Of a stretch of 64,000 bases of DNA, positions 33,775-45,771 are shown one piece after another. The DNA comes from Ochromonas danica (taxonomy: Eukaryota > Sar > Chrysophyceae > Chromulinales > Chromulinaceae): contig VKHL01000045.1 of the NCBI GenBank assembly GCA_015146655.1, positions 62,001 to 126,000 on the forward strand, read 5' to 3'. Numbering within the stretch: the stretch's first letter is position 1; each line of letters begins with the position of its first letter. The position numbers and the translations under genes are program-made. Under the pieces are notes generated by a model that saw only the letters and a list, made by a program, of their open reading frames with translations, did no database searches and was not told the DNA's origin.

Positions 33775-34797
33775 ATGGAATCGGAATTCAATGAACTGTT
33801 AACGCGTTTTGAGGGTTCCCATCCCAGTGATTGGGTCAGGAAACTACATGCTGCCTTTCAACTACCCCATGATGCAAATCCCGATTTCCTGAAAGAAATT
33901 TTGTTGACTCGTGAATCTTCTGCTTCTTCCTCTTCTCTATCATCAGACAGTCCATTCACTTCACAACAGTCCGATGAAGGAATATTAGGTATGTCAGTGA
34001 GAAATGGTTTAATATTGTCCATTTGCTAATCATGAGCTAAATCTATTGTATGATGCGATTAAATAGATTTTTTCATAGATCTGAGAGAAGATGTATTTGA
34101 TGAGGAAGAAGAAGAGGGAGAGAAGAAAAGAGAGGGTGTTTCTCATCTTTCTTTCGATTCATCTACTACTATTGAAGAAGAGCGAAAGAAACGCAGGCGT
34201 ATTTATCGTCGAAGCCATTATCTGTGTAAACACCCTTTCAGTCGAATTCCCAGTACCGACATTCGCAGACAATTCCCTACAATCTGGATGAATGTGTTCC
34301 ACCAATGTAGTCCACCTCTCTATGCCTCGTTTATTAGATATTACGGACATAAACAACTTGTCTATGGCACTACTGGTTGGAATCCTGGAAAAGATGGTCA
34401 TATAACCACTTACCTTCCTCATATTCGTACAGAATACAAGACGGAGAAATATCTTGAAAGTTATCTACATCGTTGTGCCATGAGTGTAGATATGACTTAT
34501 GAGCTACGTGGATGTGAGATACGACGCTCTCGTGTATCGAAAGGCACTGAGGTGGCTCTGAATCTGCTAAATACTCATACAACCCTTTATGAGTTGGACC
34601 TTCCTGTGGATCACAAGATCGTGGCGAATGATGTTTGTGATCTTACACCTTATCGTAAGCTTTCTTCTAAGCCTATGAGGATAGTGACTGAGTGTGTTCT
34701 TGCACTCCATTTTGATGATGATGTGAGCTCTGTTGATCGGGTGTGTTTTCACGTTAGATCGTACACTTGCTATCCTGTTGACGTCCAGCAACTTTAA
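33775..34797 (+). CDS. Tandem unknown family, copy 4
   Basis: Exons 33775-33988 and 34067-34797, phase 1, give 314 residues, the longest of the four. The N-terminus is also the longest and looks ordered: MESEFNELLTRFEGSHPSDW and KLHAAFQLPHDANPDFLKEI, then a Ser-rich stretch. The intron contains stop codons, so it must be spliced. The second exon starts DFFIDLRED, continues with an acidic run and EEERKKRRRIYRRSHYL, and then the core. In this copy the segment corresponding to HICTEC reads HIRTEY and FKHLAHK reads IRYYGHK, so Cys and His positions kept elsewhere are lost. RRSRVSKGTEVALNL and PYRKLSSKPMR are unchanged. If a metal site exists in the family, this copy should lack it. Confidence 0.78.
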
Positions 34798-35899
34798 AGG
34801 CATGGTCCTTGTGCGTGGTACTTTGTCTATGCTGCTGGAATTTCTTTTATTTTGTTGTTGTCAATTCTGCTATCAAGACAATTCATTTACTACTATGAAA
34901 TATTACATACTGGTATTAAGACATGTCATTTACTCGCCTGAAACATTATGTTCTGGTATGAAGACAGTTCATCTACTCCCATGGAATATTGCGTTCCACT
35001 ATTACCGAGCTCTAGAAGTGATAAAAGTAGTGTATTCACGGTGGTGGCGATTGTTTGTATTTTTGTTTGCTGGGGCTGTGTTTTTGACTACATTTGCTGC
35101 TCTGTATAAACTAATGTATGTTGCACTGCATCATGTTCTTTTCTCCTCATCATAACGTTCCTTTTCCGACCAATAAGTTCATATGCTTGGTATAAATGCT
35201 TTTCGTTTACATGATCACCCCTAATTGTTTTGAATGCCATTCTCTGTTAGTTCTGTTGCTTCTTAATTGTTGTTCTCAATTCTTGTTGCGGTAGTGTGAT
35301 AAGAATGGCTATGACTTCATGAAGAAGTCCAATGAATGTGTTCCGCGAAGGAGGCACGAAGTCCTGTCTTTATTGCGGCTGGAAAGAAAAGCTAAAATCA
35401 AATCATGAAAGCGAACACTCATTCTGCCAAGTGAGCATTGCAGTACATTTCATAAAGTTGCTGATTCCTGCAACTTCGTATTTTTGTTTCCGATGTCTAT
35501 TGATTTCGTACAATAATTCAAAGTTAGCGAGGGCTGATGTTGAAAGCGAACTTGCTTTGCTTGTGCGAAGAGGATGGACTCAGGTCCGATTCTCCTAGAC
35601 TCAAGTCAAACGTTAATCCCGTGCTGCGTCTCAACCTTAGCAAGGTCTTTACTTTACTGTAGACTATTACTACCGTTACATAGTACTGTTGAACAACATG
35701 GGGTTGCTCAAAGCCTTGTAATAACAGATAATCAAGCGACATCGTACTGATGGCGAGAATTTAACTTACACTATATCAATCATGTCTTTAGAAAGGAAAT
35801 TTAGTGATATCTACAGTGTATCAGTAGCTATCACCTCGGAAAACTAACCATGTTGGTGCAATTTTTTAGATGATCGCATCCTCACTGATGCGGGAAGAG
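34798..35899. repeat. Long gap with a 43-44 base minisatellite
   Basis: Three imperfect units of 43-44 bases lie at about 34875-35000, each opening AAGACA and carrying TTCAT(T/C)TACT and TATT. A copy of the family 3' flank lies near 35160-35260. Open frames here are short, hydrophobic or unconvincing, and I call no gene in these 1100 bases. Confidence 0.5.
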
Positions 35900-38091
35900 T
35901 CAGTACCACTTGTTCAAGATGATCAGAATAACTGAGACATTGTCTCGAGAGTTTCTCTTACGAATTGCATCATGTGTGAGGTGCTAAAGCATTACAGAAA
36001 AAGAAGTACCTCACATCAGATAGAAGAAGTCATAAGAGACAGTAGATAATCAACTCACCTGGCAACATCGTTGTGTATCACCATGTTTCTCCATAGAAGA
36101 TTTGACAAAGGTGACCACTTCTTCGGGTGTGTAAACATCGAAGAGACCATCGCAAGCGAGTAACAGGAACTGATCATTGTCCCCAATAGTTACAGATTGA
36201 ATATCAGGCTCCGCAATGATCAAAGGTTGGTCCCAATTAGTCATGTCGGGGCCTCCGTTTTCATTGGTTGGAGGCAGACCTCCACTTTCTTGTTCAATAA
36301 TCGATTGAATGCCCTTCTTAAAATCAATGTCTCCAAAAGCTCGAGAGACTGCTAACTCTCCCATAACTCGATTGGAAATAACAAAGCCCCCTGCATCACG
36401 AATGCGCTTAGCCTCATCTTCTCTTGATGGCTTGTGATCTTGAGACAGTAAGACTGGCTCAAAATTTCTATGACATGACACGATAGGTAAGGCTAATGAG
36501 TATTTCTATATCATCGTTTTCGATATTTCATAACATACCTGCAAAGTAAAGTACGTGAATCACCAACATTTGCGCAATACAAACGCCGACCTATAACTAA
36601 CGCACTAGTAGCTGTTGATCCATGTTGAGGGGTAGGAGATGAAGTCAGGAAGTCTTGGTCAGTCTTAAGAAAGGAAGTCTTCAAAGCAGCCGTAATGAGT
36701 TTATCAAAAGCTTGCAACGCTTCTGGTGTTGAATCCTCATAAAGACTACGAGGAGCTATAGAATCAATTACTGCAAAGATATCATTAGAGATGTTCAGTA
36801 ACCCATGAGCAACATTGATGTGCAAATTCTGAGCAAGGTAATGACTTGCAGCAACCCCGCCATGTCCATCAAACACACCGAAAAAAGACTGCGGACAGAG
36901 ATCAGGAACACATAACGGGGCAATGTTCAAGTGTTGTACAATAGTACATGCATCCTCCATGGACTGACGATATCCCATCTCTTCCGATAAACCATAGTCA
37001 AAGCGGTTAATACTAAATCCAGTTCTACCAACAAGGATATGATCGTTCAAAGAAAGTTTGTATCTCCCACCATAAGGTCCTACAAGTTGAATATATGTTC
37101 CATTCGTAGAATTCATATCAGAAACAATGTATTTGCCACTTCTCTCATCAAAGTCAATACGGCTGTGTTTACGAGACAACTCGCGGTCAGGAACACAGAT
37201 CGTATTATCAGAAGATCTGCCAAACGTTGCCCCTTTCTTTGTGACTATTAAAGTTTGTCCTTTCAATGGACCTTCCAAAGATGATAATTCCAAGTTTCCA
37301 TCTCCATTTATCCCTTGAGAAAGGAAAATAGAATTACCCGCAGAGAATCGCGCACCTTTGTCTAATATCCACTTCTTGTGTGCTGTGCTACTTCCAATCC
37401 CAATGCGTACAGAAGCTGAAAAGCTGAACCCATTATCAACAATATAGAAAGAACCACGATGATATTCAATGAACGAATGAGCTTCATTCGAAAGTCTCTG
37501 GTCAGAGGGCACACAGATATCATTTGACTTATCTCGACCAATTTTAGCACCTTGACGACCTACAGTGAAGGAAGGTGTTTCTACACAACCTTCTGAAAGA
37601 GTAGTAAACTTCAACACAATATTCTTAAAGTTTCCTTCATAGCCATAGAATGAATGACGAGTAGAACGTTCTCCAGCCCCATGAGCTCTGGTAGCTTTCG
37701 AGGAAGAAGGTTTTGTATCATTCTGATCTGACTTCTTCTGACTTTCATATTCTTTAACAAAGGCTTCATAACGAGCAAGAAACTCTTCCTGTGTCAAATC
37801 TTTTGTATTAATCTTTTGGTGGCGAAGGAATTCAGCGATTAGATTGCCTCTTGAGAGAGTATCATCTGATCCTGCTGCTGGTTCTGCAAGAATAATAACA
37901 CAAAGATAAGACAAGACACGAGGAGACAGTTAGTTAGCTATTGTTTCACTGCATTCATTCATTCAGTTCATCTCACCTGTTCCATCTCTTTTCAAAGGAG
38001 CTTCTCGATCTTCTTTCTCCTCGTGATTTGAAGCACTTTTACTTTCCCCTTTACCAGGAGAAAGGTTTCCATTACCTGAATAGCCGCTCAT
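35900..38091 (-). CDS. PP2C protein phosphatase with two FHA domains
   Basis: Four exons (38091-37977, 37883-36539, 36467-36059, 35983-35900) give 650 residues. A metal-dependent Ser/Thr phosphatase carries phosphothreonine-binding domains. The first FHA (about residues 145-225) has KIGRDKSNDICVPSDQRLSN and a weakened end (VDNGFSFSASVRIG). The second (about 240-325) is classical: ATFGRSSDNTICVPDRELSR, KHSRI, YIVSDMNSTNGTY. PP2C follows: GYRQSMEDAC, FFGVFDGHGGVAASHYLA, CANVGDSRTLLCR completed across the second intron, DHKPSREDEAKRI, GELAVSRAFGD, LLLACDGLFDVYTPEEV and, in the last 27-residue exon, RNSRDNVSVIL. The metal-binding Asp residues are present. The last exon was found by its PP2C closing motif and fits in phase. 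FHA-PP2C fusions exist in plants (KAPP, with one FHA N-terminal); two tandem FHA domains before PP2C are less usual. Confidence 0.9.
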
Positions 38092-38966
38092 ATTATACAA
38101 AGACAGTGTGGTAGGACGCTATTGACTGTAAAGGGCTTGAGGATTGATGATGATGATGATGATGATGGAATAGTAAGATATTAGATGAGGATGCTAAGGA
38201 AAGTAGACAAAGGAGGAGGGCTTCTATATCATGGAGAGAAGAAGACAACTAAGATCTACACGAAGGAGACAAGAGCAACCTTTCTGACAATATGATAGAT
38301 AATATACTATAATATAATAGTATGATAATATTAATATTATGAAATTCAATCACAAAAAATAGAGAATTCTTCTTTCTAGAGAAAAAGATGACTTGATTTA
38401 AATCTTCTTCAGAAAATACAAGAACGGAAAAGAACTCCAACAATGTTCTTTCTATTGTTTTTGTTTTGATTTCTTCAATTTCGTGTTGAGAAAGAATTTT
38501 TTCTTCTTTTCCACTTTCTTTTCCAATAACAACTCTATTATTCTTTAATCACTTCAAATAAGAAAAAAAAGAGATGAAGTAAAATAAACTCTATTTGATG
38601 TCGTTTAAATTAATTTTTAATTTAAATGAGGGATGATCTGATCGTCGTCTGTATATCTCTTTCTCTTTCTATTTCATCACTTGCCAAACAGAGAAAACAG
38701 CCAAACCCCACCAAACAGGTCCTTTTCGGAAATTAGAACGTTCGGATATTCGAAAATTGGTGAAAGAGGTGAAGTCCAAAGGAAAAAACGCGTTCTGAGG
38801 CTATCCGTTGGTTTTGGATTTTGAAAATGTGGTTGTTGGTCGTTGGTCTGGTGGACTCTAACGTTCATGTTATAGTAGCAAATAGTTGTTGCAAGTCAAG
38901 CACTTTGCTTTCATTATCAACCTAATAGTTCTCTTTTGTTATTATTATTAAGTTGCACAAATTGAA
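38092..38966. promoter_or_regulatory. Shared upstream region of PP2C and CEP192-like genes
   Basis: The 875 bases between head-to-head genes include a GATGAT tract near 38146-38166, a very AT-rich block at 38290-38345 and a perfect 18-base inverted repeat-like A/T block near 38605-38630. No gene is supported. Confidence 0.4.
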
Positions 38967-41900
38967 ATGACAACAAAAGCATCTGTGCGTTTTAAGGATA
39001 CGCCAGTTGCTATTCGTACGACTACTAAGAATCATCAATCAACAGGAAAGACATTGTCTCAAGATGATGATAGTTCTTCTTTTCTAAGTGATGAAAATGA
39101 TAAAGAAAATGTTACTTCTGCTGGAAGAACACCTCATACGAAGATGGTTGAAGCATTAGAAACCAAGAAATGTTTTGAAGATTTGTTGAAGATTCCTCCC
39201 ATGGCTGTCTTCGATATTAGCCAATATGGTACCAGCCCTGCGGCTAGTGTGGAAGAGAAGTTGACTTCCTCTCATGGTAAGCTCCATATAGAAATGTCAT
39301 CATGTTTCCTTGTTCATGTTCATGATTGTTTTGTGTTGTGGACAAACAGCAGAGATGACGAATAGCAACAGTCCAGATCCCATGCTACATGGTAGTGTGA
39401 ATACAAGTGTGAGCACACCATCGAGTTGCTCTTCTTACATGTTTGATCTTGTACCAACTGAAGCGGAGGAAATCTTGTCCTCTGCTCCATCCTCTGTATC
39501 GCCAGTGAAGCGTCGAGCCAATGTCAACAACCACACGCCTTTCCCAGATGCTGCAATTCGACCAAGTCTGAACAAGTCTCCAGAGACTCCTCAAAGCATG
39601 TTATGGGCTAACCAATCAAGTTGTTCGTCAGTCCAGTCTGCAAGTGTGATGACTAGAGAAAGAAGCGTGATGAATGTTAATAGAAGCATGGAGACTGTCA
39701 ATCTCACCACCGTCTCCATTGCTCAACAGCAGACGCCTATTCCCCACCAGCAACAACAGGTTAACTCTCCTCTCTCGTTTATGTTGCCCAACTATACTCC
39801 ACCTTCTGCTGGAAGTTCGATTGTTGGGTCTGATCACCAGAGTATTGCTAGAGAATCGCAGATGCCAACACCCATCATGCAGATGCCACATGCACCTACC
39901 ACACCAAGTGTGGCTATTTATTCTCCTTATCCTGCTCATTCTTATTCAACTAATAACAATGGTGCAGTGAGTAATATGCATCAAAATGTGTTGATCGCTC
40001 AAGTATCACCAGCAGCTTCTTCCCCTGCTGTCTCACCAATGACAGAAAATGTGTTCAAGTCGATGATGGCTTCTCCTATTCAACCCTCCCCTAGTAATGC
40101 TATTTCTGCAGTTATGAATGGATCATCAAGCGCCAATGTTTCAAATACTCTTTCACCTGCTATGCAACAGCAACTTGTCCCTTCACCCCACAACTTGCCT
40201 TCAAGATTGTCATCGCCTTCTTTCGTTGTTGCGAGTGCTACTTCTAGTCCAATTGTCCATCCTGACAACTCCATGCAACAGCAGTATTCACATCAGTCAA
40301 CGCCACAACAACAACAAGCAGCTGTACTGTCTATGTCTCAACAATTTCAACAGCAATATGTACAGCAGCAGCAACACCCGCAGAACCAGCAGCAGGCTTC
40401 CTTTCACAGTGGAAGTCCCTCGTTAAGCGAAGCTACTACATTATCTCAGCAAGCATCTCCCTTGGAGTTACATAAAGCTCAACAGCCAACTCCCATTACA
40501 CTGGGTCAACCTGTTGGTTTACCACAGCTTGGTCAACAGCGCAGTCCTAACGCCCCTGAAGTTGCTCCTGTTGCTGTTACATTACAGACTCAGACTCCTT
40601 ATCATCAAAGACCTAATGCACTCGTTGGTCAAGATGTTCAAACTCCAGTTGCTTCTCAAGTGAATCAAAACTTGTTGGATATGAATCTTGCCAGTCCAGT
40701 AGTTTTGGCAATCAACGGAGGTGTTGCCTTAGGAAGAGGACCAACTGTTGGAGTCTCTTCAAAGCCTCCATTGCCCAGACATTCCTCCATTGCTGCTGCA
40801 GTTTCTCAGGCTTCTATCCAGCCTTTGGTGCACGCAATCACTGAAGAGGGTAAACCTGCGAAGGTAAAGCCACCTGTTGGTATCGCTGCAGCACTCAGCC
40901 CTCCAGCAAAGGGCCAAGCGTGGAATACTCCTCGTAATTCCAGAAAGCTGCCATTGGCCACTGCCATGACAAAGAAAACTGAGAAGACCACCACGGCTGC
41001 TGTCCCAGCTCAAGCTCCTTCACCTGCTGCTCGAGCTGCCGCAGCGGCTGTCCGACTCGTGACACAGTCTGTAGAAGAAGAAAGTGTTGCTGAAGATGAT
41101 GAAGCTTCTGCTGTGGAAGAGGAAGCAACAGCCCATTCGCTTCAAAAGGAAGTAGAAGAGGATAAAAATGATTATACACAGCAGGAAGACAAATGCAATG
41201 TCAGCATTCAGGTTGACCCTCAATTCTTCAAGAAAGTTCACAAGAGAAATGGAAAGAGTGTTATGGATTGTGCTGTAAACACTTCCTTTGCTTCTGAGAT
41301 TAGCCAAGATTTCTCTCAGCAGAGTCGTCAATCATCATCCCATAGTAGAAGAAAGCAGTCCAGCAGTCTTTATGCTTCGTCATCAACTGCTGTTGCATCT
41401 GTCAAGCATCGCTCTTCCTCTTCTTCCTCAAGACGTTCTTTAGCTGAGATTAGTCCAATCTCTAACACAATGATGATGGCTAGCGATGTGGAAGACAATG
41501 AAAGCCATGGTGATGATGGCAGTTTGGCCTCCACCACAACAGCTTCAACGACTTGTTGTCTGGAAGAGTTGTTAATGGCTGCTAATCATCACGCTGACTA
41601 CAACAATATCATTCATAACAAGAGTGCTTCTACTCAGAACCAAGGAGTAACAGGAAGTGGTAGTAAGATGGGAATTGCATTTAACAGTCGTGCTTGTAGC
41701 ATTCCTGATCAATCTCCCAGCAATTTCTCTGTCAGTCGCACCACTAGCAGACCTCCATTAACTACTGACTCATTACGTCAATCTTCTAATATGCTGAATC
41801 AAAGCCAAAGTAGTGTTCGTTCGGCACTATTAGGAAGTGCTGTACGTATCCTAACACCTAATAAAGAAGCTTATATTGAAGAACAATGGAATAATGCCTG

Positions 41901-44004
41901 TGCGGAACATGTCGCCGAGCAGGAAGATTTGGAACAAGAAGAAGAGGAAGATATGTCTTCTGTTACTTTGAATAAATCTCAATTCCCAACTCAACAACAA
42001 TCTTTATTAGCAGCTGCAGAAGTTACCATCTTAACTGATGTGGCCGTTGCTAACTATACGTTAGATATGATTGAGCAGAATAATGTGCAGTATGTTGAAG
42101 AGGAAGCAGTTGCTGTTATTGCTCCTAATTCTCCAGTACCCACTTCTAATGCTATGATGAACCCTTCTCCTCGACAACAACATTCTCCATGCTTTGATCA
42201 AAGTATGATGACAACAGCAGATCAAACAGTCTTCCTAGATGTTACGAGTGGAACATCTCCAAGTCAAGCCTATCCAAAGCTTGCTGTTAAGACATTAAAA
42301 CGTGTTGTTAGTCCTAAATCTGCGGATAAAGTTGGTAGCGGTAACACACACACGGAAACGAATAGTGTGCAAAGCTCTGCAGGGTTTGATATCAAAGAAG
42401 TAGTTTTACAAGCTGCTCCTGGTGAAGTTACAACAGTCATGTTAACCTTTGCTAATCATCGTTCAAAGAATATTACAATGACTTTCCAAACTGTCTCAGT
42501 ACGATTTGATTCGTATAACATGTCTAACAGTCAAGGTAGTACAGTAGCTAATAACTGCTTCTCTGTCTCACCAAACAAGATTACAATTGCAGCTGATCAA
42601 GAAGAAGTTATCTTTATTACCTTTACACCTGCTAATGGTAGTGAAGGTATCTATACGGGTGCTATGCAAATTCGACAAGGTAAGAAGAAGTTTACAATGC
42701 TTCTTCGTGGAGAAGCTTTCAAACAATACAGTGTTACCCCTGCTCCTCCTGAAGCAACTATTGAAGAAGAAGTCCAACAAAGTAATAAGGCTGGACATGT
42801 ACAGCCTCCTTCTCCTGTTCATGCAGTTAATCTTAACAGCTCTCCTATTGTAAAGAGTGAAGGAACAGAGAAGAGTGGATTCTCTAATAAACTTCGTGCT
42901 TTACATGAAAAAGTTGCTGAAATTTCTCGCAGTGGTAAGTCTGATTTATGAACTGTCTACCTCCAGTGTTGTTACTAGTTGTTCTAATATGTGTACTGTT
43001 TGTTTCTCTCTGTAGTGCTATGGCATGATCAAAGCTGTGCTTCACCTGTTGCTCCTTCTCACTCGACAGTGCCTATTCTACCTCCTCAATCTACACCAAG
43101 ACGCGACCTCAAACAAACAAAACAACAACCACCTGTATTACAACAATTGGGTATTTCCTCTTCACCATGTTCTTTCACAGTGACTAAACCAGATTCTTCT
43201 TATCCAACACAAAGTGGAAGTCGTTGGTTGATTAAAGGAGCTTTCTCTTTACGATCAACTTATGCTAGACCTAAGGTAGTACGATGCAGAGTGAGTCAGA
43301 ATCTCTTCATGTTATCAACCAACTTAGTCATCTTATACCCCAATCAAGAACAACATGTGGGATTATCACTTCTTCCAGGACAAGAAGGAGCACTTGTTAG
43401 CTTTCTTACCACTCTCTTATCACAAAATAAGAAAGCGAAAGGAGAAGATGATATTTCAATGGCAGAGATTACAGTCCAATTTGATGATCAGAAACTACTT
43501 GTTCCAGTAACTATCACGAAGAGAGATATTGAGCTCTTATTGACTATTCAACAACGTAGTGGACAACAACAACAAGGAAGCAATACAACTTTCATGACAA
43601 ATCGACAACAACATGAAATGACTTTTACAAGACAAAACATCTCTCATCTTCCTCAACAGCAAAGTATGATGAATCCTTCGTCTTCTTCATCATCATCAAC
43701 GTCTGCTTTGTATTTCCGTCGTAAGGAATTAGACTTTGGTACGGCTAAAGTGAAGGATTTATTACGTGCTAAGATTGAACTATGCAATGGTTCTAATCAG
43801 GAAGTGACAGTCTATCTGGGTGATCCACAATTACCTTTCATGTTAGGACATAGTCAAGTCAATATTCGTCCTCGCACTTTCGTTCGTCTTCCTGTGCGTT
43901 ATCTTCCAGTGCAAGCTGGTCGTCATCAACGTGATCTCATCGCACAGACTGCGGATGGCAGTGCCATGGCAGTGGTCACACTCATTGGACAGGCAACACT
44001 TTAG
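38967..44004 (+). CDS. CEP192/SPD-2-like centrosomal protein with ASH/PapD-like domains
   Basis: Three exons (38967-39276, 39350-42934, 43016-44004) give 1627 residues. The first 1100 residues are low-complexity, rich in Ser, Gln, Pro, Val and Met, with Gln runs near residues 410-460 and acidic runs. Near residues 1115-1230 a beta-rich domain appears: VVLQAAPGEVTTVMLTFANH, FSVSPNKITIAADQEEVIFI, TFTPANGSEGIYTGAM. A last one lies at about 1533-1627 (LDFGTAKVKDLLRAKIELCN, RPRTFVRLPVRYLPVQAGRH). These look like the ASH/MSP-type folds of CEP192/SPD-2 and other ciliary and centrosomal proteins. Assignment to CEP192 rests on this domain order and the disordered N-terminus, not on close sequence matches. 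The acceptor of exon 2 is a tandem CAGCAG, so two isoforms differing by one residue are expected. Confidence 0.6.
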
Positions 44005-44554
44005 AGCATTCCCATTTCTGTTCATGATGACTCGTTGTCAATGATATGATGTGTCTAGTGGTGATATGATGTCACAGTGTTGCAAGTGGATGGTGACACT
44101 GTAATAGCAGCAGCCACAGAAGAAACATTGGAAAGGCATAGGAATGATTGATTGATTGTCTGAGAAAGTCATTAAAGTCATTTTAACTCATTAAATTCAA
44201 ACCTTTCTCATGAACAAACAAAGAAAGCTTTTCCTTAACAAGCAAGAGAGATACAGCAGTACAGACTCGTAATACAGTACAACAACACTAACACACTGTA
44301 TGGTCACACTGTATATCAGGTCAAGGTAAACAAGAATACTGTAGCTCAAGCTATGATAACAATAGTAATATACAGCAGACAGATAGACAGAAGCTCTGAT
44401 TGATAACGATGCTATAGTCTTGTCTTATCTCATACTGTATTTAGCATAGCACATCATAATATAGCATAACAGTCAGTCATTTGTCATTCGTTTAGTCAGT
44501 GAGAGGCCAAGTCTATGATGTCATGTCCATGGCTGTGGATGGTGTTATTCTGCT
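44005..44554. other. Gap between convergent genes
   Basis: The 550 bases hold 3' untranslated sequence with many ACAGTA/ACACTG-like short repeats (about 44240-44400). No gene is supported. Confidence 0.4.
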
Positions 44555-45094
44555 TTACGAGGACATCATCATGTTGACATAGTCGATGAAATTGATCATA
44601 CCATTGCCATCCGTCTCCAATTGACTGACAAGATCTCTTGCCTGGTCTTCTGTCAACTTCTCTGAGCCATAGGTACAGAGTGCCTTGACTAAAATCTCCG
44701 CCTTGACATGACCTGGTTGACTGGCATTCTCGAAGACTTTGAAAGCTCCTTTCACTTGATCAGAGGTATAGGTAGCATTGACTTTACGTGACATGACAGC
44801 AACAAACTCTTCAAAATCAATCGTACCATTTCCATCTATTATTTATAGTAGAGAAGGATCCATTAGACGATCATTGGGATGTGATATGATGTAAGAGATG
44901 AAGATGTTGATGGGTGTCTTACCTTGGTCAATCTCACTAATCATATGTTCAATCTCTTCAGGATCAACATCAATCCCTAAGGTATCCATTAATTCTGCTA
45001 ATTCTACTTTAGTAATTGTTCCTCCACCATCACGATCTACAAGATTGAAAATCTCTCGGAATTCAGCAATTTCTTCTGGTGTTAATCGTTCCAT
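44555..45094 (-). CDS. Calmodulin-like EF-hand protein with a degenerate third hand
   Basis: Two exons, 45094-44923 and 44835-44555, joined across an 87-base intron in phase 1, give 150 residues, the calmodulin length. EF1 is DRDGGGTITKVE, EF2 (completed by the splice) is DQDGNGTIDFEE and EF4 is ETDGNGMINFID. EF3 reads ENASQPGHVKAE, without the acidic ligands, and has lost one turn of pattern, so it should not bind calcium. EF4 starts with Glu in place of Asp. LTPEEIAEFREIF and EEFVAVMSRKV are close to calmodulin and centrin. It is a calcium sensor of the calmodulin/troponin C class, more diverged in its C-terminal half; it is not true calmodulin. Confidence 0.88.
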
Positions 45095-45771
45095 ACTCGA
45101 TTATCTCTATGTAGTGATTTCTGTTTATTGGTTAGCAATTAATTAATATCAGTGATAGACTAAACTAGACTAGCAATAGTTTTGATTAAATGTCGTAACT
45201 GCTGATGGAAAGACCAACGAATGGCTCTAAACTTCCAGAATTTGGATTCTGGAGATTCCACTGTCAAGTAGTAGAGAGTTACAGTATTGACTTGCTGTAA
45301 CTCTTTTGATGGAGAGTACACCACATGAACTTGGACTAATGTAGATATCTAGGTAGTGCTCTGGTGACTAACATAAGCTATTCATATTACAATGAATGTC
45401 GTAGAATACAAGCTAATCAAATACAACCCGTTCTTATCACCAGACACATTATTATGATGGAATAGTCCAATAGAAAGAACTTGATCTATTGTAAACAAGT
45501 GAAACAAAGCAAATAAGTGAGAGCAAATTCATGTTTGTTCAGAGAGGTCTTCGTCGTCGATGATAAGAAAGTACTTGTCCATTATTTCTTTAATGTATCC
45601 GAGTTTCCTTATTTTTAATAAGCGGACTCCAACCACAATCAACCCTAGACTAGCTAACAGGAAAATGATGAAGAAGCACCAATTACTTATCGATGAACCA
45701 CAAACTATCGCTATGGTAAGCAAGACACTACGACTGCATTGCTCTACGGCATTGCCTTGCAACCAACAGAA
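45095..45771. other. Gap between calmodulin-like and BRE1 genes
   Basis: The 677 bases lie upstream of the calmodulin-like gene and downstream of BRE1. An open minus-strand frame at 45529-45762 encodes a plausible membrane span (NWCFFIIFLLASLGLIVVGV) and an acidic tail, but has no ATG before it and no clear upstream exon, so I leave it uncalled. Confidence 0.4.

Noticed and set aside
34733-35155. Hydrophobic open frame overlapping the end of family copy 4
   Set aside because: It starts inside the coding region of copy 4 in another frame and runs through the minisatellite, so it is most likely chance.
35332-35598. Open frame with a C-x-x-C ... H ... H ... C pattern
   Set aside because: Spacing does not match a known zinc finger and the rest of the frame is hydrophobic and unlike any protein.
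45529-45762. Possible small membrane protein on the minus strand just after BRE1
   Set aside because: It has a credible membrane span but no ATG and no clear splice acceptor linking it to another exon; it may be chance in an AT-rich 3' region.
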